Shown one piece after another: positions 1-7,861 of a stretch of DNA of 11,740 nucleotides (its first letter is position 1; each line of letters starts with the position of its first letter). The translations under genes and the position numbers were made by a program. The notes under the pieces were generated by a model. The model ran no database searches. It saw nothing but the letters and a program-made list of their open reading frames with translations, and had not been told where the DNA came from. Origin of the DNA: Rubrobacter sp. (GTDB lineage: Bacteria > Actinomycetota > Rubrobacteria > Rubrobacterales > Rubrobacteraceae); the NCBI GenBank assembly GCA_016781705.1, contig JADDPV010000259.1, positions 1 to 11,740 of the forward strand, given 5' to 3'.

Positions 1-1916
1 GAACCGCCTCCGTCGGAGCCCGCCGAGCCGCGCACGCTCTCCAGGGCGGCGGGATCTTCGAGCGTGGAGAGGTCGCCCGGGTCACGGCTCTCGGCGAGGG
101 CCTGGATGCCGCGGCGGAGCATCTTGCCGCTCCTCGTCTTGGGCAGGGCGTCCACAAAGAAGATCGCGTTGGGCCGCGCTATCCTCCCGACCTTGTCCGC
201 CACGATCTCCTTGACGGATCGTTCGAGCTCCCGGAGCCCCTCCTCGGATCCGGCTTTATCTGCGTCCTTCGGGACCACGTATGCGTAGACCACCTGCCCC
301 TTGTCTTCGTCTTTGACGCCGACGGCGGCGGACTCGGCAACCTCCGGATGGTCGCTTATGGCCTCCTCGATCTCGCGCGTCCCCAACCGGTGCCCGGCGA
401 CGTTTATGACGTCGTCGGAGCGCCCCATGATGTAGTGGTAGCCTTCCTCGTCCTTCGTCGCCCAGTCGAACGTCGAGTACAGCTGCCGCTCCGGGAAGTC
501 CGAGAAGTACGTCTGCACGAACCGCTCGTCGTCGCCCCAGATCGTGCTCATACACCCCGGCGGCAGCGGCGGCTGTATCGCGAGCACGCCCCGCTCCTCC
601 GGGCCCACGTCCTCTCCTGTCTCCTCGTGTACCAGCCTGATATCGTAGCCCGCGCACGGGAAGCCCGCCGAGCCCGGCTTGAGGGGCGCGTCCTCGAGAC
701 CGGGAAGCATGCTGGAGAGGATCGGCCAACCCGTCTCCGTCTGCCAATAGTTGTCCCTCACCGAGACGCCGAGGGCCTCCGCCGCCCAGCGCGAGGTCGG
801 CTCGTCCAGCGGCTCGCCCGCGAGGAAGAGGTTGCGCAAAGAGCTCACGTCGTACTTCTTCATGTACTCGGGGTCCGCCTTGCGCAGGGCGCGGATCGCC
901 GTGGGCGCGGTGAACATCGTCGAGACCTTGTGCTCCTCGACGATCCTCCACCATATGCCGGGGTCCGGCCGGATGGGCAGCCCCTCGTAGACGATGGAGG
1001 TCATCCCGTACAGGAGCGGCGCGTACACGATGTACGAGTGCCCCACGACCCAGCCGATGTCCGACGCGGTGAACATCGTCTCCCCCGGCTCGGAGGCGAA
1101 CACGCTGCGCATCGAGGCGGCCAGAGCCACCGCGTGTCCGCCCGTGTCGCGCTGCACGCCCTTCGGCGTCCCCGTCGTCCCCGACGTGTACAGGATGTAG
1201 CTCGGCTCGCTCGACTCTACCCACTCCACGGGGACCTCCGTCCCCAGGTGCTCCTCGCGCAGGGCGGCGTAGTCCAGGTCGCGCCCCTCTACCCTCTCCA
1301 TCTCCGGATCGAGGCCCCGGTCGAAGATGACCACGCGCTCCGGGGGGTGGTCCGAGCTCTGCAGCCCCTCGTCCACGAGCGGCTTGTAGCGCACCAAGTT
1401 GCCGCCGCGCGAGCCGGCATCGGCGGTGATCATGACTTTGGGCTTCGCGTCGTTTATGCGCTTGGCGAGGTTGGCGGCGGCGAAGCCGCCGAAGACGACC
1501 GAGTGTATCGCGCCGAGCCGCACGCAGGCGAGCATCGCGAAGATCGCCTCGACCACCATCGGCATGTAGATCACGATGCGATCCCCACGCTCCACGCCGA
1601 GCCCGCGCAGCATCGCCGCGCAGGCGTTCACCTCCCTGTAGAGCTCGCGGTAGGTGTAGCTCCTTCGCTCGTCCGTCTCCGTCGAGACGTGCACGAGGGC
1701 GTCCTGGTCGCCGCGCGCCTCCAGGTGCCGGTCCACGGCGTTGTGGCACAGGTTCGTCTCTCCCCCGACGAACCACCGCGCGAAGGGCGGGTTGGAGAAA
1801 TCGCAGACCTCCTCGAACCCCTTGTTCCAGTCGATGCTCCGGGCCTGCTCGGCCCAGAATTCGTCGCGGCTCTCCAGCGAACGCCGGTGGAAGCTGCGGT
1901 ACTCCTCCAAGCTCAC
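1..1916 (-). CDS. prpE: Propionyl-CoA synthetase (PrpE-type acyl-CoA synthetase), 3' end cut by window edge
   Basis: AMP-forming acyl-CoA synthetase of the ANL superfamily, expected to activate propionate (possibly also acetate) with ATP and CoA in the cytoplasm. I translated 638 codons from a GTG start, and the frame runs off base 1. The adenylation motif YTSGTTGTPKGVQRD is at about residues 243-257. It has the PrpE form (GTTG, VQRD) rather than the GSTG/VLHT form of AcsA. Other PrpE-like stretches are NLCHNAVDRHLE near the N-terminus, SVVFGGFAAANLA, DNYWQTETGWPI and GHRLGTREIEEAI. The C-terminal PKTRSGKMLRR carries the adenylation and acetylation lysine at about K598. The protein is already about as long as E. 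coli PrpE (628 residues), so only a few residues should be missing. The GTG start is chosen because a strong ribosome site lies 8 nt upstream. No methylcitrate-cycle or methylmalonyl-CoA gene is visible beside it. Assignment to the PrpE clade is confident; the in vivo substrate is inferred. Confidence 0.93.
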   Translation of the reverse strand, partial: MSLEEYRSFHRRSLESRDEFWAEQARSIDWNKGFEEVCDFSNPPFARWFVGGETNLCHNAVDRHLEARGDQDALVHVSTETDERRSYTYRELYREVNACAAMLRGLGVERGDRIVIYMPMVVEAIFAMLACVRLGAIHSVVFGGFAAANLAKRINDAKPKVMITADAGSRGGNLVRYKPLVDEGLQSSDHPPERVVIFDRGLDPEMERVEGRDLDYAALREEHLGTEVPVEWVESSEPSYILYTSGTTGTPKGVQRDTGGHAVALAASMRSVFASEPGETMFTASDIGWVVGHSYIVYAPLLYGMTSIVYEGLPIRPDPGIWWRIVEEHKVSTMFTAPTAIRALRKADPEYMKKYDVSSLRNLFLAGEPLDEPTSRWAAEALGVSVRDNYWQTETGWPILSSMLPGLEDAPLKPGSAGFPCAGYDIRLVHEETGEDVGPEERGVLAIQPPLPPGCMSTIWGDDERFVQTYFSDFPERQLYSTFDWATKDEEGYHYIMGRSDDVINVAGHRLGTREIEEAISDHPEVAESAAVGVKDEDKGQVVYAYVVPKDADKAGSEEGLRELERSVKEIVADKVGRIARPNAIFFVDALPKTRSGKMLRRGIQALAESRDPGDLSTLEDPAALESVRGSAGSDGGG

Positions 1917-1924
1917 CGCTCGAA

Positions 1925-1933
1925 CACCTCCTC
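1925..1933 (-). promoter_or_regulatory. Ribosome binding site of prpE
   Basis: The minus strand reads GAGGAGGTG, a near-perfect anti-16S match, 8 nt before the GTG at 1914-1916. It fixes GTG as the start. A GTG inside the site itself is in another frame and soon meets a stop. Confidence 0.8.
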
Positions 1934-1969
1934 GTCGTCTCGGCGGCACTTCCCCACTTATCGGCCCGC

Positions 1970-2001
1970 ATTGTAGCGCAGCTCCCCACGCCGCTTCGCA
2001 A
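1970..2001 (-). promoter_or_regulatory. Candidate prpE promoter
   Basis: The minus strand has TACAAT (1970-1975), one mismatch from the -10 consensus, about 54 nt before the prpE start. A TTGCGA (1996-2001) is the nearest -35-like hexamer, but the spacer is 20 nt, longer than the usual 17. The -10 is good and the -35 is weak, so sigma-70-type use is plausible but unproven. Confidence 0.4.
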
Positions 2002-2307
2002 CCCCACAAAACTAAGGGACGGCGCTGAGGAGGCCCGAGAGCCCCTTCAGCGGAGAGGCTCCGGCTGGAAGCGGCGACGAGATCCCGGGTACCATCCTCT
2101 CTTGAAGAGGATCGTCCTCCCTCCCGATCCGCTGTATACCTCCTTGGTTGCTTTCCACCCGACACGAGCGACCCTGCCTAAACCGCAGCGTCGTATCCCC
2201 GTTTCCCGGTGGAAGGGCTCTCAAGGCCGCACGAGACAGGTCGGTCCGGCGTCGGAGCTTTTGGAGGGCCGGAGATCGGCCGCGAACGAACTCGGGGAGC
2301 CAGGGAA
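1976..2307. other. Non-coding stretch upstream of prpE and the Uma2 relic
   Basis: I find no believable protein here; the short open frames lack conserved motifs and good ribosome sites. Visible structure is limited. There is a perfect 7-bp inverted repeat (2094-2112) and, on the minus strand, a T-box-like string (2085-2098). A 5-bp GGCCG/CGGCC hairpin lies at 2267-2281. Otherwise I see nothing that can be named. Confidence 0.5.
2094..2112. repeat. Small perfect hairpin (7-bp stem, 5-nt loop)
   Basis: ATCCTCT, loop CTTGA, then AGAGGAT: a perfect inverted repeat. There is no T-run directly after it on either strand, so it is not a classic intrinsic terminator. It overlaps the T-box-like string on the minus strand. 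Function is unknown. Confidence 0.4.
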
Positions 2308-2858
2308 GTGGCGAAGACCAGTACAGGGATGACCGCGGAGGAGTTCCTCCGGCTGCCCGACGACGGCAAGCATCGTGAGCTGGTGCAGATGAGACAAAGG
2401 AGATGAAACCGACAGGCGGACGGCGCGGAAGGGTCGCGATGAGGCTAGCCTCTCACTTGGATCGACACGTGAAAACGCAACGGTTGGGCGTGGTGCTCAC
2501 CGCGCAGACGGGGTTCAGACTCTCCCACGATCCCGAGGCGAGATGCGCCCCAGACGTCTCCTTCCTGGCCCGAGAACGCGTCCCCGGCGGCCCGCTCGAA
2601 GGGAAGTGTATCGGGACCTCGCCCCGGACCTGGCCGCCGAGTTCGTCCCGCCAAATGGCACGGCCACCGGGTCCCAAGCAGAGGACCAGCTGCCGCTCGA
2701 CTCCGGGGTCCGCCGCGTGGGGGCCTTCTACCCAGACACCCGCTCCGTGATGGTCTACGAGTCTCTAGAGGAGATGACTACTCTTGCCACCGGGGACACC
2801 CTGAGCGGCGGCGGGCCGTTCCGGCTTCGAGCGCCCTGTGAACGAGATTTTCGAGTAG
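2308..2858 (+). pseudogene. Uma2 (DUF820) family PD-(D/E)XK nuclease, frameshifted pseudogene
   Basis: The pieces line up, in order, with one Uma2-family protein of about 183 residues, the usual family length, but need three frame changes. Piece 1 starts at GTG 2308 (GGGGAG 8 nt upstream) and reads TAEEFLRLPDDGKHRELV, then hits a stop at 2404-2406. Piece 2, from about 2390, reads PTGGRRGRVAMRLASHL and APDVSFLARERVP. Piece 3, from about 2605, reads DLAPDLAAEFVPPNGTA and FYPDTRSVMVYESLEE. The last piece, from about 2817, reads GFERPVNEIFE and stops at 2856-2858. A single missing base near 2388 would restore the first join. The nuclease core is also eroded: the usual E-V-x-S-P-x-D stretch reads EFVPPNG, and the downstream lysine of the ExK signature is not seen. 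This suggests real decay rather than only sequencing error. Uma2 proteins adopt a restriction-endonuclease fold, but their cellular role is poorly known. The stop lies 18 nt from the converging glutamate dehydrogenase gene. Confidence 0.85.
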
Positions 2859-2876
2859 CAGCTCCGGCCGCACCTC

Positions 2877-5800
2877 TTAGCGAGCGGGCGCCTCCACCTG
2901 CGCGCGCGACGCGTCGGAGTGCGTCGCGAGGTTGCGCAGCTCGCGCAGCGCCACCGAGAGCGTCGAGAGGTCGAAAGTTCCACTGGCGTTCACGTCCCTG
3001 AGCACCCGAATGAAACGCTCCACCAAGGCGCGGTTGTCCTCCACCCAGGCTTCGATGCGCGCCGGGGTGTCCGGCTCTCCGGGGACGCCGCGCAGGACGC
3101 CGGCGGTGAACCCGGCCTGCAATCCGTAGAGGTCGTCGCGCAGAGCGGCCCTCGCGAGGGTCTGCCAGCGGTCCTGCCGGGGGAGCGCCTCGACGTGGCC
3201 GCGCAGCCAGTGGATCCGGAGCCGGTCGCCCAGGGCGAAGTAGACGGCGGCCACGGCCTCGACGGGTTCGCCGGTAGTGGCGGCGATGTCCACGACGTCC
3301 AGCGCGGAGAACAGCGGGTTCAGGGTCGCCGCGCGCTTCGCGAGGTCAGGCGGGACCCCAGCCTCGACGAGGCGTTCGGTCGTCGCCCGGAGGGCCTCGC
3401 GGTCGCCGTCCAGCAACAGCTCGGGGATGCGCCGGGCGAGCTGTTTGGTCCCCTCGAAGAAGTAGGAGACCGTTTCGGCGATGTCGAGGGGAGAGCGGCG
3501 GTTGCGCAGAAGCCAGCGCGTCGCCCGCTCGACGAGCTTGCGCGCGTCGAGGAGCATCTTCGTCTGTGTCTCCGTCTCGACCCGGTTGTCCAGGGCTTCT
3601 ATCTGGGCCCACAGGGAGCGCATGGCGAAGATCTCGCGCGCCGCAGCGTATGCTCGTGCTATCTCCGGCGCCCCCGCCCCGGTCTCCTCTCCCATGCGGA
3701 AGGCGAAGGTCGTCCCGGCCCTGTTGACTATGTCGTTGCTCACCCGGGTGGCGATGAGCTCGCGCCGCAGGCGGTGCCCCAACATCCTATCGTGGAAGCG
3801 CTCGCCCAAAGCCGCCGGAAAGTACCGCTCCAGCTCTCCCGACAGGTAGGGGTCCTCCGGCGCGTCGGAGTCGAGCAACTCCCCGTAGAGCGCGAGCTTG
3901 GTGTACGCGAGAAGGACGGCGAATTCGGGGGCGGTCAGCCCGCCGCCGTTCGACTTGCGCTCGGAGAGTGCCTCCTCGTCTGGCAGGGCCTCGAGCTCGC
4001 GCCTGAGCCTGCCGGTGCTCTCCAGGTGGCGGATGTAACGGGCGTGGACGTCCACCATCGGGGCGGCCTGGACGACGGCGTTGGCGAGGGCCTGGGTCTG
4101 GTCGTAGTTGTCGCGCAGGACGAGCCCGGCCACCTCCTCTGTCATCTCCGCGAGCAGCTCGTTGCGTTGTTTTCCGGTCATGTCGCCGCTCTCGACGACG
4201 GCGTCCAGCAGTATCTTGATGTTCACCTCGTGGTCCGAGCAGTCCACCCCCGCGGAGTTGTCTATGGCGTCCGTGTTTATCTTGCCGCCCTCGAGGGCGA
4301 ATTCCACGCGCCCACGTTGCGTGAACCCGAGGTTCCCCCCCTCCCCGACCACGCGGCACCTGAGCTCGTTCGCGTCCACCCTCAAGCTGTCGTTGGTCCT
4401 GTCGCCCACGTCGGCGTTAGTTTCGTCGCTCGCCTTCACGTAGGTGCCAATGCCGCCGTTCCAGAGCAGGTCCACCGGCGCCTTGAGCAGGGCCCGTATC
4501 ACCTCGTTCGGGGTCAACGAGTCCTCCTCGACCTCGAGCAGCTCCTTCACCTGCGGCGAGAGCGGGACGGACTTCGCGGCGCGCGAGAAGACGCCTCCGC
4601 CCTCGGAGATGAGGTCAGGGTCGTAGTCGGACCACGAGGAGCGCGGCAGGCCGAAGAGCCGCTCGCGCTCGGCGAAGCTCTCTTCGGGATCAGGGTCGGG
4701 GTCGAGGAAGACGTGCAGGTGGTTGAACGCGCCGACTAGCTTTGTGTGACGGCTGAGGAGCATCCCGTTTCCGAACACGTCGCCGGACATGTCGCCGATG
4801 CCCGTAGCGGTGAAGTCCTCGTTCTGGACGTCCCTGCCGAGCCCGCGGAAGTGGCGTTTCACCGACTCCCACGCGCCGCGCGCCGTGATGCCCATCTTCT
4901 TGTGGTCGTAGCCGGCAGAGCCACCCGAGGCGAAGGCGTCGCCGAGCCAGAAGCCGTACTCCGCGGAGATGGCGTTGGCCGTGTCCGAGAAGGTCGCGGT
5001 GCCCTTGTCGGCGGCGACGACGAGGTAGGGGTCGTTCTCGTCGTAGCGGACAACGTCCCGGGGCGGGACGACCTCGTCCCCGGCGATGTTGTCGGTCAGG
5101 TCGAGCATGCCGCGGATGAGGACCTCGTAGCAGGCGCGCACCTCGCGCATGAGCGCGTCGCGCTCGCCGCTCGCGGGCGGGCGTTTGACCACGAAGCCAC
5201 CCTTCGCGCCGACGGGTACGATCACGGCGTTCTTCGCCATCTGGGCCTTCATGAGGCCCAGGACCTCGGTGCGGAAGTCCTCCCGGCGGTCGGACCAGCG
5301 GATGCCGCCGCGCGCGACCCTGCCGCCCCGCAAGTGGACCCCTTCGGTCCTGGGGGAGTAGACGAAGATCTCGAACATCGGGCGCGGCAGCGGCAACTCG
5401 GGGATGCGCTCGGGGTCGAACTTGAACGAGAGGTGCGACTTCGGTCCCCTGTCCCCTCCTACCTGATAGTAGTTCGTCCGCAAGGTCGCGAGGGCGACGT
5501 TCAGGAAGCTGCGCAGGATGCGGTCCTGGTCCAGGCTCGCCACCGCGTCGAGCGCCTCCTCTATCTCCCCTTTCAGGCGCTCCGTCTCGCTTTCGGCCTC
5601 GCTCTGGCGGGCCGGATCGAAGCGGGCCTCGAAGAGCTCTACGAGGAGGCGGGCTATCCGCGGGGCCGTCGTGAGGGTCTCTTCTATGTACGCCTGGCTG
5701 AAGGTGATGCCGGTCTGGCGCAGGTAGCGGGAGTAGGCTCTAAGGATGGAGACCTGGCGCCAGGTGAGCCCGGCCCGGAGGACGAGGCGGTTGAACCCGT

Positions 5801-7733
5801 CGTTCTCCACGTCTTCGTTCCAGGTTTTGGCGAAGGCGTCCTGGAAGATCTCTCTGACTTCCTCGGTCTGGAGCCGGCCCTCCGCCTCATAGGTGAGGCC
5901 GAAGTCGTAGATCCAGGCCACCCCCGCCCCGGCGGGCTCGACCTCGAACGGCCGCTGGTCCACGACCCTGACCCCCATGTTCTCCAGCAGCGGCACGACG
6001 CTGGAGAGCGGGATCTGATCGCCTCGACAGAACATCTTGAAGCGCAAGAAGTCGTCCGGGGCCTCCAGCGGGTGGTAGAGCCTCGTGCGCATGTCGCCCT
6101 CTCCCGCCAGCTCCTCGAGGTCGCGGATGTCGGCGACGGCGGTGCGGGCGAGGAACTCATCGCGGTAGCCGACGGGGAACGCCTCCCGGTAGCGGTTGAA
6201 CAGCTCTACCCCCAACTCCTCGCCGCAACGCTCGACCAGCGCCCCGTACAGGTTGTCGGGCCACGCGCGAACCGCCTCGGCGAGCCTCTCTTCTATCTGA
6301 CCGGCGTCGTATTCTGGGATCTCTCCCTGCTCGATGTAGACGACGAAGTGGATGCGGGCGAGCACCGACTCCGAGAGCCGGACGGAGAACTCGACCCTCG
6401 CTCCGCCAAACGCTCTACGCAGGACCTCCTGCATCCGTTCTCGGGTGCTCGTGTCGTAGCGGTCGCGCGGTACGAACACCAGGCACGAGAGGAAACGGCC
6501 GTAGGGGTCGGGGTGCACGAAGAGCCGGACGCGCTGGCGTTCTTGCAGGTGGAGCATGCCAAGGGAGATCTCGTACAGTTCGTCCGAGGAGATCTGGAAA
6601 AGCTGGTCGCGCGGGTAGCTCTCCAGCGTCTCCACGAGGCCCTTCTCGTAGTGGCTGTTGGGCGGGAAGGAGGCGCGTTTGAGGATCGACTCGACCTTGC
6701 GGCGTATAAGGGGTATCTCGCGCGGGTCCGCCTTGTAGGCCGCGGTGGTGTACAGCCCCAGGAAACGCCGCTCCCCGACGACCTCGCCCCCGGCGCCAAA
6801 CCGCCTGACACCGACGTAATCCAGGTAAGATGGGCGGTGGACCGTGGCCCGCGTGTTCGCCTTCGTCAACGTGAGCAAGCGCCGCTCCCGGGCGAGCTTG
6901 CGCGCCCCCGGCGGCAGCCTGGCGAAGCTGCCCGAGACGGGGCTCGAGCCCGCGTCCCTCAAGATGCCTAGCCCGGACCCGGGGACCGCCCGCAAGACGT
7001 CTTCCCCATCCTCCTCGCGCAGGTCGTACTCGCGGTAGCCCAAGAACGTGAAGTGGTGGTCCTCCATCCACCTCAGAAAAGCCGCCGTCTCCGCGACCTC
7101 CTCCCCGCTCACCGGCGGCGCTTCCTCCTCTAGCCCGGCGGCGATGCTCCGCGCCTCCTCGCGCATCTTCGGCCAGTCCTCGACCGCCGCGCGTACCTCC
7201 CCGAGTACCCGGTGCAGGTGGCCGTGCAGCTCTTCGAGCGCCTCCGGCTCCGTGTGCCGGTCCACCTCCGCGTGTATGATCGACTCCGGCGTGGCGCCGT
7301 CCGCGTCGGCTTCGAGGGGCAGTATCTCGACGATCCAACCCTCCGCGTCGCGCCTCATCTTCATCATGGGGTGGATGATGAGGTGTACGGCGAACCCGCG
7401 GCGGTTTAGTTCCATACCTACGGAATCCACCAGGAACGGCATGTCGTCGGTGACGATCTCGACGGCGGTGTGCGTGGACTGCCAGCCGTGCTCCTCGTGT
7501 TGCGGGTTGTAAACGCGCACCTTCGCGGTACCTGGCGCCCGCTGGCGGGCGAAGTTCAGGTGCGAGAGGGCCGCCCCGTACAGGTCGATGGCGCTACGAG
7601 ACTCCAGGTCCTCCGGCGAGACCCAGGCGTAATACTGGCGTACGAACTCCTCGACCCGCGGCGCTCGATCTTCTGGCAATAGCTCCCGCACCCGATCGAA
7701 GACCTCATCCAGCAGATCGTCCTTCGCAAGCAT
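2877..7733 (-). CDS. gdhB: NAD-specific glutamate dehydrogenase, large 180-kDa type
   Basis: Oxidatively deaminates glutamate to 2-oxoglutarate and ammonia with NAD+. This is the catabolic, cytoplasmic enzyme of the large GDH class known from Streptomyces clavuligerus and Pseudomonas aeruginosa. The length of 1618 residues fits that class (about 1600-1650). Roughly the first 690 residues are the N-terminal regulatory region with ACT-like parts (for example DMPFLVDSVGMELNRRG, HHFTFLGYREYDL). The central dehydrogenase region follows. It contains RGGIRWSDRREDFRTEVLGL, then VPVGAKGGFVVK with the catalytic-site lysine at residue 844. GDMSGDVFGNGM lies at about 980-991 and GEGGNLGFTQRGR at about 1130-1140. 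A helical C-terminal region completes the protein. The ATG start is secure because an in-frame TAA lies just upstream; the ribosome site (GGGGGTG) is weak. It lies 128 nt downstream of the P5C dehydrogenase gene and would consume the glutamate made there. A TTGACG (7833-7838, minus) in that gap could be a -35, but I see no good -10. Enzymes of this class are allosterically controlled by amino acids. Confidence 0.96.
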   Translation of the reverse strand: MLAKDDLLDEVFDRVRELLPEDRAPRVEEFVRQYYAWVSPEDLESRSAIDLYGAALSHLNFARQRAPGTAKVRVYNPQHEEHGWQSTHTAVEIVTDDMPFLVDSVGMELNRRGFAVHLIIHPMMKMRRDAEGWIVEILPLEADADGATPESIIHAEVDRHTEPEALEELHGHLHRVLGEVRAAVEDWPKMREEARSIAAGLEEEAPPVSGEEVAETAAFLRWMEDHHFTFLGYREYDLREEDGEDVLRAVPGSGLGILRDAGSSPVSGSFARLPPGARKLARERRLLTLTKANTRATVHRPSYLDYVGVRRFGAGGEVVGERRFLGLYTTAAYKADPREIPLIRRKVESILKRASFPPNSHYEKGLVETLESYPRDQLFQISSDELYEISLGMLHLQERQRVRLFVHPDPYGRFLSCLVFVPRDRYDTSTRERMQEVLRRAFGGARVEFSVRLSESVLARIHFVVYIEQGEIPEYDAGQIEERLAEAVRAWPDNLYGALVERCGEELGVELFNRYREAFPVGYRDEFLARTAVADIRDLEELAGEGDMRTRLYHPLEAPDDFLRFKMFCRGDQIPLSSVVPLLENMGVRVVDQRPFEVEPAGAGVAWIYDFGLTYEAEGRLQTEEVREIFQDAFAKTWNEDVENDGFNRLVLRAGLTWRQVSILRAYSRYLRQTGITFSQAYIEETLTTAPRIARLLVELFEARFDPARQSEAESETERLKGEIEEALDAVASLDQDRILRSFLNVALATLRTNYYQVGGDRGPKSHLSFKFDPERIPELPLPRPMFEIFVYSPRTEGVHLRGGRVARGGIRWSDRREDFRTEVLGLMKAQMAKNAVIVPVGAKGGFVVKRPPASGERDALMREVRACYEVLIRGMLDLTDNIAGDEVVPPRDVVRYDENDPYLVVAADKGTATFSDTANAISAEYGFWLGDAFASGGSAGYDHKKMGITARGAWESVKRHFRGLGRDVQNEDFTATGIGDMSGDVFGNGMLLSRHTKLVGAFNHLHVFLDPDPDPEESFAERERLFGLPRSSWSDYDPDLISEGGGVFSRAAKSVPLSPQVKELLEVEEDSLTPNEVIRALLKAPVDLLWNGGIGTYVKASDETNADVGDRTNDSLRVDANELRCRVVGEGGNLGFTQRGRVEFALEGGKINTDAIDNSAGVDCSDHEVNIKILLDAVVESGDMTGKQRNELLAEMTEEVAGLVLRDNYDQTQALANAVVQAAPMVDVHARYIRHLESTGRLRRELEALPDEEALSERKSNGGGLTAPEFAVLLAYTKLALYGELLDSDAPEDPYLSGELERYFPAALGERFHDRMLGHRLRRELIATRVSNDIVNRAGTTFAFRMGEETGAGAPEIARAYAAAREIFAMRSLWAQIEALDNRVETETQTKMLLDARKLVERATRWLLRNRRSPLDIAETVSYFFEGTKQLARRIPELLLDGDREALRATTERLVEAGVPPDLAKRAATLNPLFSALDVVDIAATTGEPVEAVAAVYFALGDRLRIHWLRGHVEALPRQDRWQTLARAALRDDLYGLQAGFTAGVLRGVPGEPDTPARIEAWVEDNRALVERFIRVLRDVNASGTFDLSTLSVALRELRNLATHSDASRAQVEAPAR

Positions 7734-7861
7734 CCGCGCGCACCCCCGTTAGTCTTTCGCGGCCAGAGACCGGACGGCCCTCCCATACCCCTATCTTCTC
7801 TAACCGGAAGTTTGCCACCCCCGACGGCTTCGCGTCAACGGTTGCTATGTGGGCTTGCCGG

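Noticed and set aside
256..2007. Open frames over 500 residues on both strands overlapping prpE (minus 256-2007 and plus 348-1976).
   Set aside because: The true prpE frame reads continuously from 1916 to the window edge with all family motifs. The others are Arg/Gly-rich or Arg/Val/Leu-rich shadow translations with no recognisable domain.
2012..2224. A 70-residue minus-strand open frame upstream of prpE as a small gene.
   Set aside because: There is no recognisable motif, its composition is unstructured, and it overlaps hairpins and the T-box-like string.
2919..6971. Two very long plus-strand open frames (about 606 and 741 residues) antisense to the glutamate dehydrogenase gene.
   Set aside because: They lie opposite a fully motif-complete GDH and show repetitive, low-complexity Arg/Val/Glu/Leu composition. 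No conserved domain was recognised. They are typical antisense openness from GC-rich codon bias.
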